DNA from: an uncultured Acetatifactor sp.
Lineage (GTDB): Bacteria; Bacillota; Clostridia; Lachnospirales; Lachnospiraceae
NCBI GenBank assembly: GCA_910578815.1
Contig: CAJTSE010000011.1
Span: 1 to 64,000 of the forward strand
Reading direction: 5' to 3'
DNA: 64,000 nucleotides
Under the pieces are notes generated by a model, which saw nothing but the letters and a program-made list of their open reading frames with translations, was not told where the DNA came from and did no database searches. The position numbers and the translations under genes are program-made. Below are positions 8,686-17,156 of the stretch, one piece after another (the stretch's first letter is position 1; every line of letters starts with the position of its first letter).

Positions 8686-10764
8686 ATGAGCAAAAATGAT
8701 TCAATAAAAATGAATCCGCCGCAGCTGAATTTGCATATGGCGGAAAATGCCGAATATCAGAAGGCGCAGAATCAGGAGATTCAGCTGGGAACGGAGCAGG
8801 GTCTGGACATCTCCATGTATTCCAACCCGGAGTTTAACTGGCTGCAGATGGAGCAGATCCGCGTGGGACTAAAGGATAACCTTGATGTTTCCGTATATGC
8901 GAATCCTGCCTACAGTTACGATACGATGAAGCAGATCAGGCTTTCGCTGTATTCTGCGATCGACATTGTTCCTTATCTGAACAAGGGCTTTATGGACGAT
9001 TCCCTGGAAGAGATCAGGCGCGCTCTGCTGGATAAGCTGCCGCTGGATACATGGCTGAAGGACGATATGTGTGCGCCGCAGATCCATGAGGTTCGCATAG
9101 GCTTGTTTGAGCAGCTGGATGTTTCTGCATACTGTGATACCAGGCTGAACTGGATGCAGATGCAGGAAATTCGTCTGGGATTGGAAAAAAAGCTGAATGT
9201 GTCCCTTTACACCAATCACCTTTTCAGCCATCTGCAGATGAAGGAGATCCGTCTTGGGCTGGAGGCAGGTCTTGATGTAACCTCCTATTGCAGTCTGGTT
9301 TATTCTGCTCTGGACATGAAGAAGGCACGTTTGGCGCTGATCGACAAAAAAACCAGCAAGCCCTCTGCGGCCGGCACCGGGGATCCCCTTCTGAATTCCC
9401 TGCGGAAAAAGAACTTTGTAATTACCATAGAGGAAAATGGTAATAAGGCCTATGCTTATATTCCGTGGACACCCGGCAACATGGTGACGGAAGAGGATAT
9501 TTACGATGACCTGCAGAGAAGGGAAATTGTGGTCGGAATCAAGCATGAGGCCATATCCAGGCTGATTAAGAAGAAAAAGCATAATGAGAAAGTGCTGATT
9601 GCGGAGGGCGTTCCTGCAGTCAAGGGGAAAGACGGCTGGTTTGAGTTCTTTGTCCGGCTTGACATGCCCCGTATTCCGGCTCCGCTTCCAGACGGCGGCG
9701 TAGACTATGTTAATATCGAGGCCTTTGAAATGGTGGATGAGGATGAAAAGATTGCGGTTTATCATCCTGCCGAAAAAGGTATTCCGGGGACAAACATATA
9801 CGGAGAGACGATACATGCGGAGGACGGAATTGAGAAGAAGCCTCTGCGGGGCGAGGGTTTTCGGATTGCTCCTGACGGTGTGACCTATCTGTCTAAGCTT
9901 AACGGTAAATTTGAATATATTAACGGCCGGATTATCATCACCAACATGCTTGTGGTTCAGGAGGATGTAACCGCCGTTACCGGCAAGCTGGAGGTGGACG
10001 GCTCCGTCTATGTGATCGGTAGTATTTATTCCGGAGGATATATCAAGGCTACCGGTGATATTATTATTGAGCATAATGTGGAGGCGGCCAGACTGATCGC
10101 AGGCGGAAATATAATGATAAAGAAGGGGAGCTGTTCCCGAAACGACTGCTTTATTGAGGCTGAGGGAGAGGTATCAGGCAGCTTCTTTGAAGCAGCAAAC
10201 ATCAATGCCAGAGGAAACGTCAAGGCAAATTATATTATGAACAGTAATATTAACACGCTTGGAAGGGTAATTGTTTCCGGTAAAAAGGGCGTTCTTCTGG
10301 GAGGCAGAATCTGTGCGGTAAAGGGAGTTGACACCTATAACCTCGGCAATTCTTCAAATCGTAGGACGCTTCTTGAGGTTGGCAGGAATCACCTGTATGA
10401 GAAGGAACAGGCCGATAAGGCCGTGAAGCGAGAAGCGCTCTTAAATGAGCTGACTCAGCTTGAGACCGGCTGGAATAAGATCCTTCAAGTTATTGCCGCA
10501 CAGCGGGAGGTGCCGGAGGAAACCGTGCGCAGGGTCCACGCCACTATTGTGGCCAAAGGCCATGAGCTGGCCCAGCTGGATGCCGAAATTTCCAAGCTGG
10601 CAAACCTGACGGATCAGAACATGGGCGCTCCGGTCTGCGTCAGAGGAACGGCCTATCCGGGAAGCGCGATTGTCATCAACACCATAACCTACAATTTGTC
10701 CGCTAGTGTGAACAGGGTAATTTTTAAGCTTCGCAATACACATGTGGTAATGGTTACTTCATGA
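8686..10764 (+). CDS. DUF342/FapA-family protein with N-terminal 26-residue repeats
   Basis: ATG 8686 is preferred; GGGAG lies a long 13 bases upstream, so the start is not certain. Of the 692 residues, 31-212 are seven 26-residue repeats with the pattern EIRLGLxxxLDVSxY. A linker follows (SAAGTGDPLLNS), then the DUF342 region: a mixed N-terminal part and a long right-handed beta-helix-like stretch with glycine turns (VIGSIYSGGYIKATGDI, AEGEVSGSFFEAANI). The C-terminal 100 residues include a coiled coil (LLNELTQLETGWNKIL). FapA proteins are polymer-like scaffolds often found near chemotaxis and signalling genes. The function here is unknown, and the repeats suggest a protein-binding module. 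Confidence 0.85.
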   Translation: MSKNDSIKMNPPQLNLHMAENAEYQKAQNQEIQLGTEQGLDISMYSNPEFNWLQMEQIRVGLKDNLDVSVYANPAYSYDTMKQIRLSLYSAIDIVPYLNKGFMDDSLEEIRRALLDKLPLDTWLKDDMCAPQIHEVRIGLFEQLDVSAYCDTRLNWMQMQEIRLGLEKKLNVSLYTNHLFSHLQMKEIRLGLEAGLDVTSYCSLVYSALDMKKARLALIDKKTSKPSAAGTGDPLLNSLRKKNFVITIEENGNKAYAYIPWTPGNMVTEEDIYDDLQRREIVVGIKHEAISRLIKKKKHNEKVLIAEGVPAVKGKDGWFEFFVRLDMPRIPAPLPDGGVDYVNIEAFEMVDEDEKIAVYHPAEKGIPGTNIYGETIHAEDGIEKKPLRGEGFRIAPDGVTYLSKLNGKFEYINGRIIITNMLVVQEDVTAVTGKLEVDGSVYVIGSIYSGGYIKATGDIIIEHNVEAARLIAGGNIMIKKGSCSRNDCFIEAEGEVSGSFFEAANINARGNVKANYIMNSNINTLGRVIVSGKKGVLLGGRICAVKGVDTYNLGNSSNRRTLLEVGRNHLYEKEQADKAVKREALLNELTQLETGWNKILQVIAAQREVPEETVRRVHATIVAKGHELAQLDAEISKLANLTDQNMGAPVCVRGTAYPGSAIVINTITYNLSASVNRVIFKLRNTHVVMVTS
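8776..9321 (+). repeat. Seven 26-residue protein repeats in the DUF342 protein
   Basis: Consecutive units begin EIQLGTEQGLDIS, QIRVGLKDNLDVS, QIRLSLYSAIDIV, EIRRALLDKLPLD, EVRIGLFEQLDVS, EIRLGLEKKLNVS and EIRLGLEAGLDVT, each exactly 26 residues apart. The fourth unit is the most diverged. The DNA copies are not identical, so the array is old. Confidence 0.9.
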
Positions 10765-10772
10765 ACTTATTT

Positions 10773-10800
10773 AATTGGCGCGCGGCACAGCGCGCGGGGA
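10773..10800 (+). other. GC-rich hairpin before the HD-GYP gene
   Basis: GCGCGC, a six-base loop and GCGCGC form a perfect stem just upstream of GGGGAGG and ATG 10811. It may end transcription from the DUF342 gene in part or shape translation of the next gene. No T-run follows. Confidence 0.5.
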
Positions 10801-10810
10801 GGTATTATAA

Positions 10811-11911
10811 ATGAATCGCGACACCATACTGATCTTTGAAGATAACGATATTGAACGTGGAATTCTGGTAGAAATGTTTCGGCAGGATTACAAGATTTTG
10901 GAAGCGGCCGACGGCAGGGAGGGAATAGAGCTTTTAAACAGTCATTTTTCTTCCATAGCGGTAGTCTTGCTGGATTATGTGATGCCGGTGATGGACGGCT
11001 TTCAGGTGCTGGAGGAGCTTCAGGCAAAGAAAGTTTTGAGTAAGATTCCCTTCATTATGGTCACGGGCCAGGAATCGGCGGAATTTGAAAGCAAGGGTTA
11101 TGAGTATGGGATTGTAAGCTATATTAAAAAGCCTTATCAATCCGACGTCATCAGACAGGTTGTCAGCAACGCCGTAGGCTGGTTTCAGTACAAAGTGCAG
11201 TTGGAGCTGGTAGTCAAGAAGCAAAACGAAAATATAAAGAAACAGAATGACATGCTGCGGCGGCAGGCGGAAGAACTGGGCCATCGCACGGACGCTCTGG
11301 TCAATTCTCTCAGCAATATCATGGAGTTTCGTAACCTGGAATCCCGGCAGCATATTAAGAGAGTACAGGAATTTACCCTTTGTCTGGGTAGAAACATTAT
11401 GAAGCTTTATCCGGAATATAAACTTACGCCGGAAAAGGTCAGTCAGATTGGGCGGGCGTCTCTTCTCCATGACATCGGCAAGATTGCCATCCCTGACAGT
11501 ATAATTCTGAAATCCGGCAAACTGACTGAGGATGAATTTGAATTGATTAAGTCCCATACTACAAAAGGCGCGGAAATCATATCTCAGGCCATTGATTTGA
11601 ACGACAAGGTTGTCCGGAAATATGCCTGCGACATTGCCAGGCATCATCATGAAAAGTATGACGGCAACGGATACCCCGACGGCCTGAAGGGGGATGAGAT
11701 TGATATTGGGGCGCAGATTGTTTCGCTGGTAGACGTATATGACGCGCTTACCTCGAAGCGCGTCTATAAGGTTGCTTACGCGCCGGACAGGGCATATCAG
11801 ATGATTATCAACGGGAACAGCGGCACCTTTTCACCGAAGCTGCTGACAGCCTTTGCAGAGGCAAGGCCGGAATTTGAGAAGCTGTTAATGCTTTATCGGG
11901 ATGAGGATTGA
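10811..11911 (+). CDS. Receiver/HD-GYP cyclic di-GMP phosphodiesterase
   Basis: The protein has 366 residues and follows GGGGAGG. Residues 1-125 are a receiver domain (ILIFEDNDIERG, VLLDYVMPVMDG with the acceptor aspartate, and a KKPYQ lysine). A coiled coil at about 135-170 joins it to an HD-GYP domain with HDIGKIAIPD, KSHTTKGAEI, RHHHEKYDGNGYPDGLKG and LVDVYDALTSKRVY. The metal-binding HD and the GYP motif are intact, so it probably degrades cyclic di-GMP when its receiver is phosphorylated. It closes the signalling block that starts with a GGDEF protein, so synthesis and breakdown are both encoded here. Confidence 0.93.
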   Translation: MNRDTILIFEDNDIERGILVEMFRQDYKILEAADGREGIELLNSHFSSIAVVLLDYVMPVMDGFQVLEELQAKKVLSKIPFIMVTGQESAEFESKGYEYGIVSYIKKPYQSDVIRQVVSNAVGWFQYKVQLELVVKKQNENIKKQNDMLRRQAEELGHRTDALVNSLSNIMEFRNLESRQHIKRVQEFTLCLGRNIMKLYPEYKLTPEKVSQIGRASLLHDIGKIAIPDSIILKSGKLTEDEFELIKSHTTKGAEIISQAIDLNDKVVRKYACDIARHHHEKYDGNGYPDGLKGDEIDIGAQIVSLVDVYDALTSKRVYKVAYAPDRAYQMIINGNSGTFSPKLLTAFAEARPEFEKLLMLYRDED

Positions 11912-11920
11912 ATAAAAAAC

Positions 11921-11971
11921 TTGACATAGAATGTAAAGCATACTATACTTTGAGAGTAAAGTATGCTTTAC
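11921..11971 (+). promoter_or_regulatory. Strong promoter with overlapping palindromes before the Xre gene
   Basis: TTGACA at 11921-11926 and TATACT at 11944-11949 are 17 bases apart. GTAAAGCATACT at 11933-11944 is repeated as the exact inverse AGTATGCTTTAC at 11960-11971. A nested pair, ATACTTT at 11945-11951 and AAAGTAT at 11958-11964, lies inside it. The palindromes cover the -10 box, as expected for a self-repressing regulator. Confidence 0.8.
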
Positions 11972-12009
11972 TTTTTGCGCAGATCATGTGGGGAAGGGTA
12001 GGTGGTGTT

Positions 12010-12216
12010 GTGCAGAATCGTATTCAGGAGCTGCGGAAGGCCATGGGGGGGGTTACTCAGAGTGAGCTGGCGGATGCGGTCAACGTGAGCCGGCAGACCA
12101 TTATTTCTCTTGAAAACGGCAGATACAACGCTTCCCTGATACTGGCACACAAGATTGCGAAGTATTTCGACGTGGCCATCGAGGAGCTGTTTTTGTTTGA
12201 CGATACGGACGAATGA
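12010..12216 (+). CDS. Small Xre-type HTH repressor
   Basis: This 68-residue protein is essentially one helix-turn-helix domain (TQSELADAVNVSRQTIISLE, then NGRYNASLILAHKIAKYF). GTG 12010 is chosen because family members begin M-x-N-R-I-x-E-L-R and GGGGAAGGG lies 11 bases upstream; an ATG at 11986 is in frame but gives an unusual leader. The palindromes in its promoter are good candidates for self-binding. Together with the next membrane-protein gene it forms a two-gene set often seen in Clostridia, in which a small regulator controls a membrane protein or exporter. Confidence 0.85.
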   Translation: MQNRIQELRKAMGGVTQSELADAVNVSRQTIISLENGRYNASLILAHKIAKYFDVAIEELFLFDDTDE

Positions 12217-12281
12217 AGCTGTGTTGGAGAACAGAGACATTCGGAGATGAGGATGTCTTCTGCGGAGGGAGAGGAGAGAAT

Positions 12282-12767
12282 ATGAGAAGCATGTTTTGTC
12301 CGATGTGCAGGGCTAAGAATAATGAGGAATATCGAGAGGTACTGAAGAAGCGCCGGTTCCGTTTCTGTTTGTTTATTATGGCCGGCTTGGCAACAGAGGC
12401 TGTCGTCCTGTATGTGCATTTTTGTACCGGAATCGAGATTTCGGAATATCATCTGGGTTTTCTGCTGGGGCTTGGCGGCGGACTGGCGCTAGGAAGCGTG
12501 GTGGGGATTCTGAAGAACTGCAGGCATCTGAAGGACGAAGAAAAGCTTAAGGAGCTCCGCTTAAAGGAGACAGACGAGCGTGAACTTGAGCTGGATAGTC
12601 TGGCGCTGCGCGGGACTGCCAGGACCTTGCTGGGAGTTGTGTATGTACTGCTGGTTTTGGGTGGTGTTCTGGCGAACGACATGCTGATGTGGCTCAGCTG
12701 GGGACTAATCCTTATATATTTGTTAAGCTTTGTGCTGTTCAGAAAATATTATGAGTCAAAGCACTGA
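12282..12767 (+). CDS. Small membrane protein with N-terminal CxxC
   Basis: ATG 12282 follows GGAGGGAGAGGAG. The 161-residue protein begins MRSMFCPMC and has about four hydrophobic segments (FCLFIMAGLATEAVVLY, a glycine-rich GFLLGLGGGLALGSVVGIL, then two more after a charged middle, residues about 80-105). It resembles the membrane proteins encoded beside small Xre regulators. No enzymatic motif is seen. It probably shares the regulator's promoter. Function unknown. Confidence 0.7.
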   Translation: MRSMFCPMCRAKNNEEYREVLKKRRFRFCLFIMAGLATEAVVLYVHFCTGIEISEYHLGFLLGLGGGLALGSVVGILKNCRHLKDEEKLKELRLKETDERELELDSLALRGTARTLLGVVYVLLVLGGVLANDMLMWLSWGLILIYLLSFVLFRKYYESKH

Positions 12768-12871
12768 GGCTTGCGTAAAAACTCATATAGAAAAAGCTTG
12801 CAAAAGAAAACCAGGCGGCTGCGAAGCAGGTGAAACAAAACAAGCCGGATTAGCGGCAGAAAGGAAAATAA

Positions 12872-13648
12872 ATGGAAAAAATATTGGAAGTGCAGGGGCT
12901 GAAAAAGACCTTCAAGCTTTCTGCAAAACAACAGAAAATTGAAAAGACAAACGATAAGCTCAAGGTGGCGGTAAACGATCTTACCTTTACCGCATACCGG
13001 GGCGAGGTGTTTGGACTGCTGGGTCCCAACGGAGCGGGAAAGACCACGACTCTGCGGATGCTGGCTACGTTGATCCGGCCGGATGAGGGGGATGCTTTGA
13101 TGGACGGCTCCAGCGTAGTAAAGGAGCCGGAGGCGGTGAGAAGTAAGATCGGATTTCTGACAAGCGAGTTGAAGCTGGAAGAGTTTTTTACCCCCAATTA
13201 TTTGTTTGACTTTTTTGCGGATCTGCACGGTGTTCCGGGGGAGGAAAAGAAACAGCGCAAGGAAGCGCTCTTTGCCCGTTTCGGCATTGATAAGTTTGCG
13301 GAGGTAAAGGTGGGCAACCTGTCCACGGGTATGAAGCAAAAGGTTTCGCTGGTAATTTCTCTGGTACATAATCCGGATGTGATCATTTTTGACGAGCCCA
13401 CAAACGGTCTGGATGTGTTGACGGCCAAGGTGGTAACGGACTTTCTGATGGATCTGAAGGCTCAGGGTAAGACCATTATCGTGTCCACCCATATTTTCAG
13501 CCTGATTGAAAAGATTTGTGACAGGGTGGGCATTATTATTGACGGAGGCATGGTAATGTGTGATTCCCTGGAGGCGGTATGTGCGGGGAAGAGCTTGGAA
13601 GAGAGGTTCTTTGAACTTTACGAGGAAAAGGTGGGTAAGATTGTATGA
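12872..13648 (+). CDS. ABC exporter ATPase, NatA-like
   Basis: The 258-residue ATPase shows Walker A (GPNGAGKTT), Q-loop region, signature LSTGMKQK, Walker B (DVIIFDEPTNGLD) and the switch histidine (VSTHIF). It matches the NatA/EcsA type that pairs with an ABC-2 permease. A lysine-rich insert (about residues 15-30) separates the first strand from Walker A. Its stop overlaps the permease start by four bases, which supports translational coupling. NatA drives sodium or drug export, and the substrate here is not shown by sequence. Confidence 0.9.
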   Translation: MEKILEVQGLKKTFKLSAKQQKIEKTNDKLKVAVNDLTFTAYRGEVFGLLGPNGAGKTTTLRMLATLIRPDEGDALMDGSSVVKEPEAVRSKIGFLTSELKLEEFFTPNYLFDFFADLHGVPGEEKKQRKEALFARFGIDKFAEVKVGNLSTGMKQKVSLVISLVHNPDVIIFDEPTNGLDVLTAKVVTDFLMDLKAQGKTIIVSTHIFSLIEKICDRVGIIIDGGMVMCDSLEAVCAGKSLEERFFELYEEKVGKIV

Positions 13649-14823
13649 AAAGTGATATGCTGACAATTATCAAAAAGGAATTTGCCCGGTTTTTCGGAGA
13701 CAGGAGAATGGTGGTAACCACGATCCTGATGCCGGGACTGATGATTTACATACTTTACACGTTTATGGGCAAGGGCATGATGGGGCAGTTTACCACGGAC
13801 GATACTTATGTGGGAAAGGCTTATGTGCAGAATATGCCGGAAGAACTGTCGCCTGCGCTTCAGGGGCTGCCTGTAGAGTGGACAAAGCTTTCCGAGGGCG
13901 AAGTAAGTGCCGCCAGGGATGAGATTACAGCCAAGGAAGCGGATCTGCTGCTGGTATTTCCAGCAAATTTTTCCGCGGCAGTGGCGGAGTATGAGGTTGC
14001 GGACGGTGCGGCACCCAATGTGGAGATTTACTATAATTCCACGGAGGTAGAATCGGCAAACCTCTATAAGATTGTGAGCGGCGTGCTGGATAACTATGAG
14101 GAAAGCATGGCCAACAAGTTTGACGTGAATGCAGGAGAGGCAGCTTACGACCTTGCGTCCCAGAAGGATGCCACAGGTCAGCTTTTTTCCATGATGCTGC
14201 CGCTGCTGCTGATGACCTTCCTTTTCAGCGGCTGTATATCCATCGCGCCGGAAGCCATCGCGGGGGAGAAGGAGAGAGGGACCATTGCCACCCTGCTGGT
14301 TACGCCCATGAAGCGCAGCTCCCTGGCTTTGGGAAAAATTATCAGCCTCAGTGCGATTGCCCTGCTGGCGGGACTTTCCAGCTTTCTGGGAACCATGTTA
14401 TCCCTGCCGAATCTGATGGCCGGGTCAGGGGCGGAGCTGGATGCCTCGTTTTATGGAGTAATGGATTATGTGCTGCTTCTCGGCGTCATATTCACCACGG
14501 TGCTGGTGCTGGTGTCCTTGATTTCCGTAATCTCCGCATTTGCCAAGAGCATCAAGGAGGCCAGTACAGCAAATGCGCCCCTGATGATCCTGACGATGGG
14601 TCTCAGCCTGACCACCATGTTTGGCGGAACGGGGGAGAAGAGTCTGGGAATTTTCTGTATTCCTCTTTATAACAGCGTGCACTGTATGTATGGTATTTTT
14701 TCCTTCCAGTATACGCCGGCACAGATGGTGGTGACCATGGGAGTAAATCTGGCGTGTGCTTTCCTGCTGGCATTTGGGCTGACGAAGCTGTTTAACAGTG
14801 AGAAGGTTATGTTTGCAAAATAG
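13645..14823 (+). CDS. ABC-2 type permease, NatB-like
   Basis: The 392-residue protein begins MLTIIKKEFARFFGDRR, typical of NatB-like permeases. It has one membrane helix near residues 25-45, a large extracytoplasmic domain of about 130 residues, and then five or six helices in the C-terminal half. The conserved EAIAGEKERGTIATLL coupling motif of ABC-2 exporters lies between helices. It is the membrane partner of the ATPase just upstream. Na+/H+ antiport-like export is known for NatAB in Bacillus, but the substrate here is inferred only from similarity. Confidence 0.88.
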   Translation: MKSDMLTIIKKEFARFFGDRRMVVTTILMPGLMIYILYTFMGKGMMGQFTTDDTYVGKAYVQNMPEELSPALQGLPVEWTKLSEGEVSAARDEITAKEADLLLVFPANFSAAVAEYEVADGAAPNVEIYYNSTEVESANLYKIVSGVLDNYEESMANKFDVNAGEAAYDLASQKDATGQLFSMMLPLLLMTFLFSGCISIAPEAIAGEKERGTIATLLVTPMKRSSLALGKIISLSAIALLAGLSSFLGTMLSLPNLMAGSGAELDASFYGVMDYVLLLGVIFTTVLVLVSLISVISAFAKSIKEASTANAPLMILTMGLSLTTMFGGTGEKSLGIFCIPLYNSVHCMYGIFSFQYTPAQMVVTMGVNLACAFLLAFGLTKLFNSEKVMFAK

Positions 14824-14833
14824 GGAGGCGTCC

Positions 14834-15271
14834 GTGTATATAGCGATCATCCTTGCGGCGGCAGTTTTGGGAATCCTTATTGCCGCCGCTGTATTCAGAT
14901 TTAGAAGGAGCCGGAATTACCCTTCTGACATGGACCTGATGGAGGGGCATGATTTTGAGTATTATTGCGCGGAGCTGCTGCGTCAGCAGGGCTTTCTGGA
15001 GGTAGAGGTCACCAGAGGCAGCGGCGATTACGGCATTGATATTCTTGCGGAAAAGGACGGAGTTACTTATGCGATCCAGTGTAAGCGCTATACCGCTCCT
15101 GTGGGAGTAAAGGCAATTCAGGAGGCGTATGCGGGCCGGGATTATTACGACCGGATGGTAGGGGCGGTGCTGACGAATCAGTATTTTACCCAGCCCGCGG
15201 TGGAAGCGGCTAAAAAGCTGAAGATCCTGTTGTGGGACAGGGGGTATCTGGAAGAAATACAAAGGGAATAA
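14834..15271 (+). CDS. Membrane-anchored Mrr-like restriction endonuclease
   Basis: GTG 14834 follows GGGAGG at five bases. Of 145 residues, the first 22 form a membrane helix (YIAIILAAAVLGILIAAAVF). The rest is an Mrr-type PD-(D/E)xK fold: GHDFEYYCAELLRQQGF, the catalytic GDYGIDILAEKDG, and the QCKRY motif, followed by AVLTNQYFTQPAVEAA. All the catalytic positions I expect (D, then Q-x-K) are present. Such anchored nucleases are widespread in Clostridia; Mrr enzymes cleave modified DNA, but the target here is unknown. It starts ten bases after the exporter stop, so it may be cotranscribed. Confidence 0.88.
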   Translation: MYIAIILAAAVLGILIAAAVFRFRRSRNYPSDMDLMEGHDFEYYCAELLRQQGFLEVEVTRGSGDYGIDILAEKDGVTYAIQCKRYTAPVGVKAIQEAYAGRDYYDRMVGAVLTNQYFTQPAVEAAKKLKILLWDRGYLEEIQRE

Positions 15272-15279
15272 AGGGAAAT

Positions 15280-17103
15280 TCATTGCGGCCAATGTGCTAA
15301 CTGCTCCTGCAGGGATAAAAAGTCTGCGGGACCGTTATCCAGGTAAAAACAGTGAAAGTCATAATCGGTGTAAGCTCCTGCCCAAGCCGTCTTTGCTTCT
15401 TCTTTTAAGGAAAGGATCTCCAGGTAGCCCAGATAGTATTTCAGGTAATTGCAGGGTTCTTGGGCAATGTAGGAATAAATTGCCGCTGCGGAGGAACTGT
15501 CCTTTATGCCAAAGTTTTCCAGCACCTTGGCGATCTTGTGAAAAGAAGCATTTTCGTAATGTATCATAATATCTAAAAGGGAGTAGAGGCATAGCTGCAG
15601 GCTGCGGTTATGTTTTTCAATTTGTATTAAGACAGCATCCTCTTCCAACATGTTTTCTTTTAATAAAGCGGAGGCATAATCATAGGACAGGAATTCTACA
15701 TATACCGCCCAGCCTTCCAAGTATCCACCATACCAGATGAGCTCTCCGGCAGTCCGGCTTTTTCCGGCCAGACAGCGTCGGCCGTGGTATACGCTTTGGT
15801 ACAGGTGGCCGGGATACCCTTCATGGGCAAGGGTAGTGTATAATTCCAAACCGGAAGGGGTCTTTCCGGTATTGATATAGATTACATTGTTGACGGTGTC
15901 GTCCAGGGGCGCGGTCAGATAGAAGGCAGGAGCAGTGTAATCCTTTAAGCTGCCGGAGACAGGCTTGACGGTTACGGATACGGCCTCTCCCGAAACAGCC
16001 GGAAAACTTCCCTTCATGCGCTCCTGCAGATCCGCCAGCATCTGAGCGGCATTGGAGTAAGGGAAAGAAATCAAATCGTTTTTCCCATAGCGAAGGGCTG
16101 CAGAGGGATGTTCGTCAAGCAGGCGGCGGATGTCCTCATATTCTGCGGAAAATCGTGCCGTCAAAAGCTCCTGAATTTCGTCTATGGGGCGATAGGAGCC
16201 GGTTTCGGATACTAAGAGAGCTTCATAATATACTTTTCCCTGAGGATATGCACCAAGCCCGCTCAAAGGAATGGATTCGTCCTCCAGTATCAGCAGCCCG
16301 TCGCCCAGAGCCGTGTAGGCGGGCAGCAAAACCGTTTTCAGCAGGCGGTCATTGGCTGCCAGATATTTTCGTGCATCAGCCTCGGTGAGCTTATCGTTTT
16401 TCAGAAGGGTCTGAATGCGTTCCTCGAAAGTAGTCTGCAAAAAGTGGGTCCCTTCGTCTAGAGCCTGTTTTGTGACAATGGTGTCGCATTGCTTGCGGAC
16501 ACTTTTTAAGCCTGCGGCAGACATTAAAAGCCCGGCATCTGCTTTTTCCTGCTCGTAGGTCAAAAGAGAAGCAAAATATTCGTCCGTCTGATCCAAAAGC
16601 GCAAGGTAATCTTCCACATCTTGTCTGTTTCGGAAGGTGTATTCCGCCAGCAGGATGGGGAGCTGGGTCTGCATACCGGAAGCAGGGGAGAGGGGCTCGC
16701 TGTAATAAGAAAAACCGCTTAAGTTCAGGGAATTTTCCAAATAGCGGATTAGAAGCCTGTCAAGATAGGCATCGGCAGCGCTAAGCCTGCCCGGACGGAT
16801 AGTACGCAGGGCGGCCAAAGTGTTTTCGGTGGCTATCTTTCCCTGTAGAGAGCCTTCCGCGCTGTAGCCCGGCAGGCAGGGATCATAGTCATAAATGCCA
16901 AAGTCTTCAGGATGAGCGATGGTGTAGTGCATATTCAAAGTATTTCCGGCCATTTCGCCGATAAAAAGGCGGGAAGTAATATTGGTAAACCGTTTCTCGT
17001 CTTTTTGATATGTAAAGAGGAACAGGGTCATGACCCCAAAGGCCAGGACCAGGACAGACAGGAACAGGATCTGCCGCAGGGTAAGGGAAGAACGTTTTTT
17101 CAA
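15280..17103 (-). CDS. DUF885 family protein, membrane-anchored
   Basis: Reading leftwards from TTG 17101-17103 after AGGTGATG, the protein has 607 residues. A single membrane helix lies at about residues 10-30 (ILFLSVLVLAFGVMTLFLF) with a basic N-terminus, so the bulk should be outside the cell. The zinc-metallopeptidase-like motif TTLAHEGYPGHLYQ near residue 425 is the hallmark of DUF885 proteins. This suggests a surface peptidase, but the substrate is not known. It faces the GNAT gene at 17157 and ends eight bases from the Mrr-like gene. No alternative ATG start fits. Confidence 0.85.
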   Translation of the reverse strand: MKKRSSLTLRQILFLSVLVLAFGVMTLFLFTYQKDEKRFTNITSRLFIGEMAGNTLNMHYTIAHPEDFGIYDYDPCLPGYSAEGSLQGKIATENTLAALRTIRPGRLSAADAYLDRLLIRYLENSLNLSGFSYYSEPLSPASGMQTQLPILLAEYTFRNRQDVEDYLALLDQTDEYFASLLTYEQEKADAGLLMSAAGLKSVRKQCDTIVTKQALDEGTHFLQTTFEERIQTLLKNDKLTEADARKYLAANDRLLKTVLLPAYTALGDGLLILEDESIPLSGLGAYPQGKVYYEALLVSETGSYRPIDEIQELLTARFSAEYEDIRRLLDEHPSAALRYGKNDLISFPYSNAAQMLADLQERMKGSFPAVSGEAVSVTVKPVSGSLKDYTAPAFYLTAPLDDTVNNVIYINTGKTPSGLELYTTLAHEGYPGHLYQSVYHGRRCLAGKSRTAGELIWYGGYLEGWAVYVEFLSYDYASALLKENMLEEDAVLIQIEKHNRSLQLCLYSLLDIMIHYENASFHKIAKVLENFGIKDSSSAAAIYSYIAQEPCNYLKYYLGYLEILSLKEEAKTAWAGAYTDYDFHCFYLDNGPADFLSLQEQLAHWPQ

Positions 17104-17156
17104 GACATCACCTGATACTATAAGCGTTGCTACAATATATGCAAGGGAGGATCAAC

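Noticed and set aside
8869..10074. Long open frame on the minus strand opposite the DUF342 gene
   Set aside because: It lies wholly inside a well-supported gene, has no ribosome site or domain, and follows from the codon bias of the plus strand.
11921..11971. Reading the 12-base inverted repeat only as a terminator of the HD-GYP gene
   Set aside because: A T-run follows, but the repeat overlaps a consensus promoter for the next gene and its nested palindromes fit an operator better. A double role remains possible.
12730..12942. Open frame of 70 codons between the small membrane protein and the ABC ATPase
   Set aside because: It has no ribosome site, overlaps both real genes and its sequence is low-complexity with no family resemblance.
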